Positions 49,042 through 58,168 of a stretch of DNA of 64,000 bases are shown piece after piece; the first letter of the stretch is position 1, and each line of letters begins with the position of its first letter. Origin of the DNA: Croceimicrobium sp963977415 (GTDB lineage Bacteria; Bacteroidota; Bacteroidia; Flavobacteriales; Schleiferiaceae); contig CAXBOS010000007.1 of the NCBI GenBank assembly GCA_963977415.1, forward strand, positions 1-64,000, given 5' to 3'. A model generated the notes under the pieces. The model did not search any database. It worked only from the letters and a program-made list of their open reading frames with translations, and had not been told where the DNA came from. The position numbers and the translations under genes were made by a program.

Positions 49042-50010
49042 TTGAGTGAAAAAATTGTAAGAGTAGACCAAGTAGATCCTATTGAAGTGTATGGCGCTAA
49101 TAATCGCTACCTCAATATCATCAAAACTTACTTCCCCGCCCTTAAGATTATTGCGCGTGGAGATCAAATTAAGGTCAATGGAGATGAGGGAGAAATGGCT
49201 CGTTTTGAAGACAAAATCGCCGAACTCATTGCGCATTTAAATAAATTTAACTCACTAAGCGTTAACCAGGTAGACCGCATCATGAAAGATGAAATGAAGG
49301 AAGAAAGCGATGAAAAAGGCAGTGCCGATTTAATTTTGCATGGTGTTAATGGTCAGGCAATTCGTGCCCGTACTTTAAACCAAAGGCGCATGATTAAGGC
49401 CATGGAAACCAATGACATTATGTTTGCTGTTGGTCCGGCAGGCACCGGGAAAACCTATACCGCTGTGGCCCTAGCCGTAGCCGCCTTAAAAAATAAAGAA
49501 ATCAAGAAAATAATTCTTACCCGACCAGCGGTGGAAGCGGGTGAAAACCTAGGCTTTCTTCCGGGCGACCTCAAAGAAAAGCTAGACCCCTATTTACAGC
49601 CACTTTACGATGGTTTACGCGACATGATTCCCCCCGAAAAGCTGTCTTATTACATGGAAAGTGGTACTATTCAAATTGCACCGCTAGCCTTTATGCGCGG
49701 TCGAACCTTAGATCGGGCCTTTGTAATTTTAGATGAGGCCCAAAATACCACCCGTAGTCAAATGAAGATGTTCCTTACACGAATGGGAGCTAGTGCTAAA
49801 TTTATTGTTACGGGAGATGTTAGCCAGATTGACCTTCCGCGCAAACAGGCTTCGGGCCTAAAAGAAGCTTTGCGAATTTTAGGGGACATAAAAGGGATTT
49901 CTAAAGTTTTCCTCGACGAAAACGATGTAATTCGCCACCAATTAGTGAAAGATATTATTAGAGCTTACGATAAAGAAGAAAACGAGCATGACAACATTAG
50001 TAAAGACTAA
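49042..50010 (+). CDS. phoH: PhoH-like ATPase (TTG start)
   Basis: A P-loop ATPase of the PhoH family, linked to RNA metabolism. The 322-residue protein starts with TTG. No ATG gives the full N-terminal region, and the family's EIDP-like motif (VDPIEVYGANNRYLNIIKTYFP) lies directly after it. Walker A GPAGTGKT is at 131-138; FVILDEAQNTTRSQMKMFLTRMG includes Walker B; TGDVSQIDLPR is the sensor region. Its 3' end overlaps purC by 23 nt. Confidence 0.94.
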   Translation: MSEKIVRVDQVDPIEVYGANNRYLNIIKTYFPALKIIARGDQIKVNGDEGEMARFEDKIAELIAHLNKFNSLSVNQVDRIMKDEMKEESDEKGSADLILHGVNGQAIRARTLNQRRMIKAMETNDIMFAVGPAGTGKTYTAVALAVAALKNKEIKKIILTRPAVEAGENLGFLPGDLKEKLDPYLQPLYDGLRDMIPPEKLSYYMESGTIQIAPLAFMRGRTLDRAFVILDEAQNTTRSQMKMFLTRMGASAKFIVTGDVSQIDLPRKQASGLKEALRILGDIKGISKVFLDENDVIRHQLVKDIIRAYDKEENEHDNISKD

Positions 50011-50935
50011 CTTCCAATTTCCTACTCAAACCAATCTCTATAAAGGTAAGGTTAGAGATGTATACAGCCTTGGCAACAATCTTTTAGCCATGGTTGCTAG
50101 CGATAGGATTTCGGCATTTGATGTGGTTTTACCCAAAGGCATCCCCGGCAAGGGACAAGTTCTTAATCAAATTGCGAATTACTTTTTAGATGCTACTGCT
50201 GATTTGGTTCCTAATTGGAAAATTGCACAACCCGACCCCATGGTAACGGTAGGTCAATTAGCTCAACCCTTTAAGGTAGAAATGGTAATTCGCGGTTACT
50301 TAACTGGCCATGCTTGGCGCACCTATAAATCTGGCTTACGCGTACTTTGTGGCATTACTCTTCCCGAGGGAATGAAAGAAAATCAGGCTTTCCTAGAACC
50401 TATTATCACCCCGACCACCAAGGCCGATTTAGGCACCCACGATGAAGACATTAGCCGTGAAGCTATTCTAGCGCAAGGCATTGTTAGCGAAGCTGATTAT
50501 TTAGTTTTAGAAGATTATACGCGTAAGCTTTTCAAACGCGGACAAGAAATGGCCGCCGAAAGAGGACTTATTTTAGTAGACACCAAATATGAATTTGGAA
50601 AAAACTCTACTGGCGAAATTATTTTAATCGATGAAATTCACACCCCCGACAGCAGTCGTTACTTTTATGCAGAAGGCTACGATGAAAAGCTAGCTCAGGG
50701 GCAAGCGCAGAAGCAATTGAGTAAGGAATTTGTGCGCGAGTGGCTGATGGAAAATGGCTTTCAAGGCAAAGATGGTCAAAGCGTTCCTGAAATGACAGAG
50801 GAATTTGTACTTTCGGTATCACAACGTTACCAAGAACTGTTTGAAGCAATAACGGGGCAACCTTTTATTTGGGACCAAAGCGCTAATATTGAAGAGAGAA
50901 TATACACGAATACAGTAAATTACTTAAACAAATAA
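49988..50935 (+). CDS. purC: SAICAR synthetase (phosphoribosylaminoimidazole-succinocarboxamide synthase)
   Basis: Joins aspartate to CAIR in purine biosynthesis using ATP. The 315-residue length fits the longer, eukaryote-like PurC. YKGKVRDVYSLGNN, SDRISAFDVVLPKGIPGKG, EMVIRGYLTGHAW and LIDEIHTPDSSRYF are diagnostic. The ATG lies inside phoH, so translation is probably coupled. A barrel protein gene follows after 1 nt. Confidence 0.96.
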   Translation: MTTLVKTNFQFPTQTNLYKGKVRDVYSLGNNLLAMVASDRISAFDVVLPKGIPGKGQVLNQIANYFLDATADLVPNWKIAQPDPMVTVGQLAQPFKVEMVIRGYLTGHAWRTYKSGLRVLCGITLPEGMKENQAFLEPIITPTTKADLGTHDEDISREAILAQGIVSEADYLVLEDYTRKLFKRGQEMAAERGLILVDTKYEFGKNSTGEIILIDEIHTPDSSRYFYAEGYDEKLAQGQAQKQLSKEFVREWLMENGFQGKDGQSVPEMTEEFVLSVSQRYQELFEAITGQPFIWDQSANIEERIYTNTVNYLNK

Positions 50936-50936
50936 G

Positions 50937-51542
50937 ATGAAGAAATTACTTTTCGCCTGTAGTGTTCTGCTTAGCTTAAATGCCAGTGCTCAAGTTGATT
51001 TCGGCTTAAGAGCAGGAGCTAGCCTTAGTAGTCCTCGCATTGAAAATTTCCAAGGAAAAAACACCATTAGCGACTTCGAGCATGACGCTTCTGAACTGAG
51101 TTATCAAGCGGGAGTTTATGCACGTTTGAAGTTATTGGCTTTTTTCGTGCAAGGTGAATTGTATTTCACGCAGATAAATCAGTCTGCACTCGCCTCTTTT
51201 ACCGCATTAAATGCACCTCCTAAAACCATCGACCTCAGCTTTAGCAGAATCGATTTACCCATTCTTTTAGGACTAAAGATGGGGCCCATACGCATTATGG
51301 GAGGCCCAATATTTAGCAGTAATTTTAATGATGTTTCTGGAAATCTCAACAATGATTTACAAGCCGCCAGCCTCGGTTATCAGGTAGGTGTTGGCGCAGA
51401 GTTTAGTAAATTGTTTATTGATTTGCGTTATGAATCAGGCTTGGGAAATTGGGCTAACGCGGTGCTTATTGACAATAGCAGCTACCAATCCGACATTAGA
51501 ACCACCCAGATAATGCTTTGTTTGGGATTTGAATTATTCTAG
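50937..51542 (+). CDS. PorT-like outer-membrane beta-barrel protein
   Basis: A 201-residue protein with a signal peptide ending ASAQ at residue 19 and an eight-strand-like barrel. VDFGLRAGASLSS, LSYQAGVYARLKLLAFFVQGELYF and IDLPILLGLKMGPIRIMGGPIFS match the PorT/outer-membrane beta-barrel family. It may be a PorT-type T9SS factor, but the similarity is not specific enough to name it. It starts 1 nt after purC and overlaps the convergent exonuclease gene by 4 nt. Confidence 0.8.
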   Translation: MKKLLFACSVLLSLNASAQVDFGLRAGASLSSPRIENFQGKNTISDFEHDASELSYQAGVYARLKLLAFFVQGELYFTQINQSALASFTALNAPPKTIDLSFSRIDLPILLGLKMGPIRIMGGPIFSSNFNDVSGNLNNDLQAASLGYQVGVGAEFSKLFIDLRYESGLGNWANAVLIDNSSYQSDIRTTQIMLCLGFELF

Positions 51543-52789
51543 TTTTTAATTAGCGTAAATTCTCCTGTAAGAATACCCAGCCGCAAAGCCTGATTATAGC
51601 TTTCTTCGCTATCAATAGGAGTCATCAATTTTTCAATGCGATCTGCATGTGCCAATTGATCGTTTAGCTTGTAATAAAAATATCCACAAAGCGCTCCCTC
51701 TCGCACCACAAATACGGTATGTTCAGCGCTATTGCGACCTCTGCCTTTAAAAAGAGAGTCCTCCGGGAAATCGGCTAAAATATGTCTCACTTCCTCACCT
51801 TTTTTGCCGCGTGCAATTCTTTGATACATTCGCAAGGCGCGCTCTCCCGCTTTTAAGTTGGAGACCGTTAACCAAGGCTTTTTCTTTCCCGCTTCTTCTA
51901 AGGAGACAAGACTTAAACGAGGTGGTGTTTCGCGCTTGTCCGCAAAAATGCCATATTTCTCTTTGGTTGAACTTGCTGAATTGAAAGGTGGTTTAGCTTC
52001 TTTTAGTTCAGCTTCCCGCTTTACTTTGGCAATTAACCAATTACCTACCGGCTCTATCTTTAAGTTATGCACCTCTTCTTGCAATTTGAGCGACTTTGCC
52101 GAACTACTTAAAAATAAGCGGTTTACAGAAGCTTTAATATTATCAGAAGCACCCAAATAAAGTAATTTTCCGTGGCGATCATGGAGATAAAACAGACCCC
52201 TATTATGTTTAATAGAGCGCTGTAAGTCGTTAATTTTATCTTTTAAATAGTCGTTCTCTAAAATACTCTGCTCAAAGGAGCTAATCCCTTTTTGGCGATC
52301 TTTTTCTCTTAATATCTCAAAGAGTTCCAAGGTAGCGCGGGCATCACTTTCCGCCCGATGCTTATTGGTGCGACTTAAGCCTAACTCATCGCACATCTTA
52401 TCCAAGCCGTAACTTTTTAAATTAGGGATCAGTTCTTGGGCTAGCTTTATCGTATCTAAAGTTTTCCTTTCGAAAGCATAACCTAAGCGAGAAAACTCTT
52501 GCCGAAGCATGCGATAATCGAACTCTACATTATGACCCACAATCACTGCATCTTCCGTAATCTCTACCAAACGCTTGGCCAGTTCATGAAAACGCGGTGC
52601 TCGTAACAGCATTTTATCGGTAATTCCAGTCATTTTTGACACGTAAGGTTGCACCCCACGATGAGGATGAACCAAACTAATTAGCTGGTCTACTATCTCT
52701 TCGCCATCATACCGGAAGGCGGCTATCTCAATCATGGCCTCCTTACCAAAAGGTCCACCACTAGACTCAATGTCTACAATACAGAACAT
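51539..52789 (-). CDS. DEDDh exonuclease fused to a GIY-YIG-like domain
   Basis: A 416-residue two-domain nuclease. Residues 1-160 are a DnaQ-type 3'-5' exonuclease with catalytic Asp6, Glu8, Asp91, His144 and Asp149 (DIESSG, HNVEFDYRM, HRAESDA). About 195-275 resembles the GIY-YIG domain of UvrC, with GLF...YLG in place of GIY...YIG (RGLFYLHDRHGKLLYLGAS). The rest is unassigned. This fusion is known in Bacteroidota and is often annotated as a DNA polymerase III epsilon subunit, though it is more likely a repair nuclease. It overlaps the convergent barrel gene by 4 nt. Confidence 0.88.
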   Translation of the reverse strand: MFCIVDIESSGGPFGKEAMIEIAAFRYDGEEIVDQLISLVHPHRGVQPYVSKMTGITDKMLLRAPRFHELAKRLVEITEDAVIVGHNVEFDYRMLRQEFSRLGYAFERKTLDTIKLAQELIPNLKSYGLDKMCDELGLSRTNKHRAESDARATLELFEILREKDRQKGISSFEQSILENDYLKDKINDLQRSIKHNRGLFYLHDRHGKLLYLGASDNIKASVNRLFLSSSAKSLKLQEEVHNLKIEPVGNWLIAKVKREAELKEAKPPFNSASSTKEKYGIFADKRETPPRLSLVSLEEAGKKKPWLTVSNLKAGERALRMYQRIARGKKGEEVRHILADFPEDSLFKGRGRNSAEHTVFVVREGALCGYFYYKLNDQLAHADRIEKLMTPIDSEESYNQALRLGILTGEFTLIKN

Positions 52790-52860
52790 GCCACGAAGTT
52801 ACACGAATAAATCGTTAAGAAAGAAGAACTGAAAAAGATATAGCTTTACTTTGTAATTGT

Positions 52861-55089
52861 ATGAGGAAATGGCTTCGCAGCATAGCGTTTATTATTTTGG
52901 TACCGGCAGTTTTGCTGGGGCAAGATGCATCAGACAAACCGCCGCCGCAGATTATTAAAGCTGTAGAACTAAGACAAGCTAATTTCGAGCAGTATCGGCA
53001 TTATTCCGCTCAATTTTTTGAAACTTGTCGTGCTGAAATCAATAATGTTCCCCTTTCTATTTGGCCAATATCTGGCACTTTAGTTCCAGCTAAAAAAGAC
53101 ACGGGGATTGTTTATCGCAGTCAGGCTTTAATTGATGCGAAATACTACGACGACTTCCATTACGATCAAGATGTTCTCTTAAAAAGAGAGGCTGGCCATT
53201 TACCCATTCCCAATTGGCATCAACTACCTGGTTATGGATATGGCCTTTTGCAAGAGCGCATTTACCTAAATCAAACTTTCGACCGCGGATTTATTAGCCC
53301 TCTAAGCGAAGAAGGCTTAAAAATCTATTATTACAAAATCTTAGATTCCGCTTTCGCAGATGGCCATAAACGTTACAATATTTCTTTCAAACCCAAAAAA
53401 GAAGAATTCCCTGGGCTCAAGGGAAATATTTGGTTAATAGACTCTGTTTTCCTTCCCGCAGAAACGGATTTCGTTATATCAGCGAACAATCAATTAGAAT
53501 TACTAGATAGCATCTGCCTTGAGCAAAAATACCAATGGCAAAGAGGAGAATATAAAATGCTTAGGCAAAATATTTCTTTGTACATCAACCTATTTGGCTA
53601 TCAAGGATCCTATCATATAGAGCATAAATTCTCGCAATTTGAATATTCCAATGCCATTAGAGCTAATCAATTCGACGCTTTAGTTTACCATCAAAGTAAA
53701 AATGACTTTAACTTAGACACGAACTTTTGGCAAAATTTAGCCAGCAACCAACAGCATCAAAATTATTACGACAGCTTAAGTTTAAAAACACCTTTAGCCA
53801 AGCAATTTCGCCTCTCTGGTCGTCAGCGATTAGAACCTGAAAATTTTGTTCTTTATAAAAATTTATACCGCCATTATACCATCCGCCATAATAACTGGTA
53901 CACCGATCTTCCTGCCTTTTATCGCAGCCTTGGTTTTAATGCAGTAGAAGGCCCTTACAGTAGATACGTTTTTAAGGTCGGACACATTAAAGATCAGCAA
54001 GAATGGTATTTAGAAAGCCAGCTGCGTTATGGCCTAGCCGATGCTCGACTAAAACCGAGCTTTACCCTAGCCCACAATTCAGGCAGTTTAAAAAGCCGAA
54101 GCTTTATGCTAAAAGGGGGAACCGATTACCGCCAATTTAATGAAGATGAACCTATTCTTCCCGTATTAAATACTACCTACAACTTATTATTGGCGCGAAA
54201 TTACCTCAACCTTTTTGGCAAAGATTATCTCTCCTTTCAATATAATAGTCAACCCACTCCGGGCTTTTCCTTTAGCAGTAGTTTAGAATACGCCTATCGT
54301 TACTCACTTTATAACAACACTAATTTCTCCCTCTTTAAACCCGAGGCGGATTTTGATGATAATAACGATAATTTTTCGGAAAATATCTCTACCCAGGGTT
54401 TCAGAGCGCATCAAGCTTTAAGCTTCGAATTAAACTTGAGTTATCAATTTAAGCAGCTGTATGAAGTGCGCTACAAGCAACGTTTCCAAGATTTATACGA
54501 AGGCCGACGTAATTTGCAGACTAGAGCACCAAAATTGTATTTTGACCTACGGGCGGGAATTCCAACAGCCATCAGCGAAACCAATTATATCTTTCAGCGC
54601 ATTGGCTTACAAAATAGTTTTCGCTGGGGAAACATTGGCTTATCGCAATTTGATATAAGCGCGGGCAGCTTTCTACATTCTGAAAACGTACCCTTTATAG
54701 ACTACCAACATTTTGATGGAGTACAGGTATTTTTTTTACAGCCCACCGCGGACCGTTCCGCTATGATTAAGCAATTTAGCAGTCTGCCTTATTATAATTA
54801 CAGTACCAACGAGTCTTTCGTAGAGCTTCATTTCGAGCACAATTTCGATGGAGCATTATTATCGCAAATCGACTTTATCCGCCCCTACAAAGTGCACAGC
54901 TTATTTGGCTTCAACTCTTTACACCTTAAAGATCGACGCGCGTTTATTGAGTTGTTTTTTGGACTGGATAATATTTTTAAGGTTATACGATTAGAGTTTG
55001 TGGCTGGGATCGATAATTTTCAATCTTTGCGACCCGCAATGCGCATAGGTTTTGACTTTAACTACGACTATTACAAAAGAAACCGTTGA
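52861..55089 (+). CDS. DUF5686 outer-membrane protein
   Basis: A 742-residue protein with a signal peptide of about 20 residues. ILDSAFADGHKRYNISFKPKKEE and FPGLKGNIWLIDSVFLPAETDF match the DUF5686 N-terminal region. The C-terminal half has alternating aromatic strands ending FDFNYDYYKRNR, typical of an outer-membrane barrel. Most DUF5686 proteins have an N-terminal CarboxypepD-like domain, which is missing here. Function unknown. The lipoprotein genes follow 55 nt later. Confidence 0.75.
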   Translation: MRKWLRSIAFIILVPAVLLGQDASDKPPPQIIKAVELRQANFEQYRHYSAQFFETCRAEINNVPLSIWPISGTLVPAKKDTGIVYRSQALIDAKYYDDFHYDQDVLLKREAGHLPIPNWHQLPGYGYGLLQERIYLNQTFDRGFISPLSEEGLKIYYYKILDSAFADGHKRYNISFKPKKEEFPGLKGNIWLIDSVFLPAETDFVISANNQLELLDSICLEQKYQWQRGEYKMLRQNISLYINLFGYQGSYHIEHKFSQFEYSNAIRANQFDALVYHQSKNDFNLDTNFWQNLASNQQHQNYYDSLSLKTPLAKQFRLSGRQRLEPENFVLYKNLYRHYTIRHNNWYTDLPAFYRSLGFNAVEGPYSRYVFKVGHIKDQQEWYLESQLRYGLADARLKPSFTLAHNSGSLKSRSFMLKGGTDYRQFNEDEPILPVLNTTYNLLLARNYLNLFGKDYLSFQYNSQPTPGFSFSSSLEYAYRYSLYNNTNFSLFKPEADFDDNNDNFSENISTQGFRAHQALSFELNLSYQFKQLYEVRYKQRFQDLYEGRRNLQTRAPKLYFDLRAGIPTAISETNYIFQRIGLQNSFRWGNIGLSQFDISAGSFLHSENVPFIDYQHFDGVQVFFLQPTADRSAMIKQFSSLPYYNYSTNESFVELHFEHNFDGALLSQIDFIRPYKVHSLFGFNSLHLKDRRAFIELFFGLDNIFKVIRLEFVAGIDNFQSLRPAMRIGFDFNYDYYKRNR

Positions 55090-55144
55090 TACTGGGCCAA
55101 CTATGGCCAAAATTTAAGCGTTAAGGCAATATATTGACCGCCCT

Positions 55145-55657
55145 ATGAAATACCTCAAAATTGTTTTTATTAACCTCTTGCTTCTCGGATTAGGCTCTTG
55201 TGACTACCGCTATGGAGGAGAACCTTATTACGATTATAATTCACAATATACACCCGTAATTATGGATCGTGCGGATCTCGAACAATCCATTAGAATAATA
55301 GGCCCACGAGAAATTAAAGACTACGGAAAAATCTACATTAAAGATTCCCTTCTCTTTATTAATGAAAAGTTCGAAGGCATACATGTGGTTGACAACAGTG
55401 ATCCCAGCAACCCTGAGAATTTAGCCTTTATTGTTATCCCTGGGAATATTGATATCAGTATTTTAAACGATGTGATTTATGCCGACAATGCGGTAGACCT
55501 AATTGCTATTAAGTATACCGGAGATAGTGTAAGAGTAATCGACCGCAACAGAAATATTTTCCCCGAGCTACCCGCACCCGAAGGTCAATATTACTCGTAT
55601 GAAGGCAGTGCTAATCGTCCCGAGAATAGCGTAATCGTAAAATGGGTTTTAAAATGA
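55145..55657 (+). CDS. LVIVD-related lipoprotein
   Basis: A 170-residue lipoprotein; LLGLGSC gives lipidated Cys19. The segment FEGIHVVDNSDPSNPENLAFIVIPGNIDISILNDVIYADNAVDLIAIKY resembles one LVIVD repeat, a beta-propeller blade of unknown role. The protein looks like a short paralogue of the downstream gene. Its stop overlaps that gene's ATG by ATGA, so the two are coupled. Confidence 0.75.
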   Translation: MKYLKIVFINLLLLGLGSCDYRYGGEPYYDYNSQYTPVIMDRADLEQSIRIIGPREIKDYGKIYIKDSLLFINEKFEGIHVVDNSDPSNPENLAFIVIPGNIDISILNDVIYADNAVDLIAIKYTGDSVRVIDRNRNIFPELPAPEGQYYSYEGSANRPENSVIVKWVLK

Positions 55658-56388
55658 AAAAGTTACTAATCGTCCTCTTCTCTACAGTTTTATTATCGTC
55701 TTGTGAAAGCTCAGAGAGTGTCGGCACCGACTCTTCCGGCCTCGGTCAAGGCGGAAGCTTAGCTCGCTTTGCGGTAGCTAATGGCCATCTTTACACTGTT
55801 AACAATAATGAGATAAGTGTTTTCAGTCTGGCTAATCCCGAAAACCCTGTACAACTAAGTCGCTTAAACATTGGCGCAAATGGTGAAACTATTTTTCCTT
55901 TAGGTGACTCTACCATTTTTATTGGCACTACCTCAGGAATGTATATTTACGATGTAAGCGACGCGCCCGCAATGACTTTACTGAGTAACTATCGACACGT
56001 TGTTTCCTGCGATCCGGTAGTTGCTAACGCCAATTTTGCCTATGTTACTTTACGCACGGAAAGCAATAATTTTAATTGTGCACGTGGAGTTAATCAGCTG
56101 GACATTATTAATATTCAAGACCTTAGCAATCCGATTTTAATAGGTAGCTTCCCTTTAATACAACCCAAGGGCTTAGGCCTTTACGGCGATACGCTGCTAA
56201 TTTGCGATAAAGGCTTAAAGGTATTCGATGTAAGTAACCCCAACTCTTTAGTGTTATTAGATGCGGACGAAGATTTTGATGCGGTAGACATTATTCCGAA
56301 TGGTAATTTAATGATTACGGTATCTGAATCTGGCTTGAAACAATATCGCTATAAAAATGGTAAACTCAACTTTTTAAGTGCCTTATGA
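55654..56388 (+). CDS. LVIVD-repeat lipoprotein
   Basis: A 244-residue lipoprotein, with start ATG at 55654 inside the previous stop; LLSSC gives Cys17. Several LVIVD blades are visible: EISVFSLANPENPVQLSRLNI, MYIYDVSDAPAMTLLSNYRH, LDIINIQDLSNPILIGSFPLI and LKVFDVSNPNSLVLLDADED. They likely form a propeller on the cell surface or in the periplasm. No enzyme residues are known. Its TGA overlaps the next ATG. Confidence 0.82.
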   Translation: MKKLLIVLFSTVLLSSCESSESVGTDSSGLGQGGSLARFAVANGHLYTVNNNEISVFSLANPENPVQLSRLNIGANGETIFPLGDSTIFIGTTSGMYIYDVSDAPAMTLLSNYRHVVSCDPVVANANFAYVTLRTESNNFNCARGVNQLDIINIQDLSNPILIGSFPLIQPKGLGLYGDTLLICDKGLKVFDVSNPNSLVLLDADEDFDAVDIIPNGNLMITVSESGLKQYRYKNGKLNFLSAL

Positions 56389-57056
56389 AAAAGCTAGTAT
56401 TCATTCTCCTTATAAGCTTTGTTAGCTTTAAAGTAGTCGGGCAAGTTTCTGATTCAACCAAGTTCAAACCCACTTTTTGGGAAATTGGCTGGGTATCCAG
56501 CGATATTTTTATTGGCGCCCTCTCTGGTGATATTGTGCTTGGCTTCAGGCATAACCAAGGTATTGGCATTAGAACAACTCTTACACAAGATTATTTTTTC
56601 TCTGATAACCTTTATGGATTATATGAGAACAGCAATTTCGTGTATCGTGGAGGAATCTTCCATAAAATTTATTTGGACCAAAGAAGAAATCGAAAAATAA
56701 CTTTGAGACACGGTCCTAGAATTAGGTACAGCGAATACTCTTATCAAAAAGAGGACTGGATAGAATTTGAAAACTTGGGAAATACTCAATACCGCTATGG
56801 CACCGTTAATCTGCAAGATCGAAACCTTGAGCTTGGCTATGAATTGATGATTGGCCTTCAGCAACGTTACAATAATTTGTTTTTTCTAGAATATTACGTT
56901 GGTCTAAGCTATATGGATTTTGTAAGTACTAATTCCACCCAATTTACTTTAGACGATTTCCGCAATAATGGCTCTAGCGACTATGGTTACTATCCTGGAA
57001 TATTACCCAACCAAGCTCAATTAGTTTTAGGACTGGTAATTGGATTTAGAAAATAA
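56385..57056 (+). CDS. Probable outer-membrane beta-barrel protein of the LVIVD cluster
   Basis: A 223-residue protein with a signal peptide ending VVGQ at residue 20. The mature part has alternating strands (GDIVLGFRHNQGIGIRTTLTQDYFF, LGYELMIGLQQRYNNLFFLEYYVGLSYMDF) and a hydrophobic C-terminal strand (QLVLGLVIGFRK). It is probably a small barrel. The ATGA overlap makes it the third gene of a coupled trio with the two LVIVD lipoproteins. It is convergent with yggS, 8 nt apart. Confidence 0.72.
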   Translation: MKKLVFILLISFVSFKVVGQVSDSTKFKPTFWEIGWVSSDIFIGALSGDIVLGFRHNQGIGIRTTLTQDYFFSDNLYGLYENSNFVYRGGIFHKIYLDQRRNRKITLRHGPRIRYSEYSYQKEDWIEFENLGNTQYRYGTVNLQDRNLELGYELMIGLQQRYNNLFFLEYYVGLSYMDFVSTNSTQFTLDDFRNNGSSDYGYYPGILPNQAQLVLGLVIGFRK

Positions 57057-57064
57057 TCTTAAAC

Positions 57065-57721
57065 CTAATTTCTACCTCCGAAAATTTTTGTCCCTACTCT
57101 TATCATATTCGAACCCTGCTCTATGGCAAGCGGATAATCTCCACTCATGCCCATACTAAGGATATTAAACTCATCCTTATTTAGGTGAGCCTGGGTTTCT
57201 TTGAAGAAGTTCGCTAAGCCATTAAATTCTCGCAGCAGCTGCTCCTTGTTTTCAGTAAAAGTTGCCATCCCCATAAGGCCTCTAACTTTAATATTAGGAT
57301 AAATTTGCTTAAGATCTTTTTGGAATAAGGACTTAGCCTCATCGTAATCAAAACCGAATTTACTATCCTCTTCGGCTATATGAATCTGCACTAAGCAATC
57401 TATTATGCGCTCGCATTTAGCCGCTTCCTTATTTAAAGACTTTAAACGCTTTTCTTTATCCATGCCATGCACTAAAGAAACGAAGGGTGCCATGTACTTT
57501 ATTTTATTATCCTGTACATGACCTATCATATGCCAAAATATATCTTTAGGCAAAGCCTCGTACTTCTCCGCCATCTCTTGAATCTTATTCTCACCAAAGT
57601 GCCTCTGCCCGGTTTGATAAGCCTCTTTAATTGCTTCAACAGGCTTAGTTTTAGACACAGCTATTAACTGCACTTCTTGCGGAAGCGATTTTAATAGCGC
57701 CTGTAAATTTTCAGTTATCAT
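57065..57721 (-). CDS. yggS: PLP-homeostasis protein YggS/PROSC
   Basis: A 218-residue pyridoxal-phosphate-binding protein that buffers PLP. The PLP lysine is Lys24 in AVSKTKPVEAI. HFGENKIQEMAEKYEAL, WHMIGHVQDNKIKYMA and the C-terminal LSMGMSGDYPLAIEQGSNMIRVGTKIFG are family signatures. It is probably expressed separately from rpsT, whose terminator lies just upstream. Confidence 0.95.
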   Translation of the reverse strand: MITENLQALLKSLPQEVQLIAVSKTKPVEAIKEAYQTGQRHFGENKIQEMAEKYEALPKDIFWHMIGHVQDNKIKYMAPFVSLVHGMDKEKRLKSLNKEAAKCERIIDCLVQIHIAEEDSKFGFDYDEAKSLFQKDLKQIYPNIKVRGLMGMATFTENKEQLLREFNGLANFFKETQAHLNKDEFNILSMGMSGDYPLAIEQGSNMIRVGTKIFGGRN

Positions 57722-57752
57722 CTTATTGAACTTTTAGCAAAGGTTATAAAAC

Positions 57753-57779
57753 AAAAAAGCCTCTCCAAAAGGAAAGGCT
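57753..57779 (-). terminator. Terminator of rpsT
   Basis: A 9-bp stem with one mismatch (AGCCTCTCC with GGAAAGGCT, loop AAAA), followed on the minus strand by a T run. It lies between rpsT and yggS. Confidence 0.88.
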
Positions 57780-57801
57780 CTTAATGTGTTCGAGAGAGTG
57801 A

Positions 57802-58056
57802 TTAACCGATAGCGTTAACGTGCACCGTTAAGCTAGACTTCAAGTTAGCCGCTTTATTAGAATGTATAATATTCTTTTTAGCTAGTTTATCAATCATGCT
57901 TAATACTTCTGGAAGACGTTTTTCGGCGGCAGCCTTATCCTCTTCTAAGCGAAGTACACGCATTGCATTACGAGCAGTTTTATGCTGGTAACGATTTAAA
58001 TCTCTTTTCTTTTCGTCAGAGCGAACTCTTTTTAACGCCGATTTGTGGTTTGCCAT
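57802..58056 (-). CDS. rpsT: 30S ribosomal protein S20
   Basis: An 84-residue basic helical protein that binds 16S rRNA early in assembly. MANHKSALKRVRSDEKKRDLNRYQHKTARNA is diagnostic; the C-terminal NIIHSNKAANLKSSL matches too. Its start is 13 nt after the tRNA-Glu 3' end, and no promoter is seen in the gap, so it is probably made from the tRNA transcript. Confidence 0.95.
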   Translation of the reverse strand: MANHKSALKRVRSDEKKRDLNRYQHKTARNAMRVLRLEEDKAAAEKRLPEVLSMIDKLAKKNIIHSNKAANLKSSLTVHVNAIG

Positions 58057-58069
58057 ATCTTTTATATTG

Positions 58070-58141
58070 CAGCCCCTAGGAGAATCGAACTCCTCTTTCC
58101 AGGATGAAAACCTGGCGTCCTAACCGATAGACGAAGGGGCC
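58070..58141 (-). tRNA. trnE: tRNA-Glu (anticodon TTC)
   Basis: A 72-nt cloverleaf on the minus strand. Acceptor stem GGCCCCT pairs with AGGGGCT, closing in a G-T pair, with G as discriminator. The anticodon stem CCAGG/CCTGG holds loop TTTTCAT, reading TTC. The T loop is GTTCGATTC. CCA is not encoded. It supplies glutamyl-tRNA for translation and for HemA. Confidence 0.95.
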
Positions 58142-58168
58142 TTGTGTGTACCATTTATTTTGGGTCTG

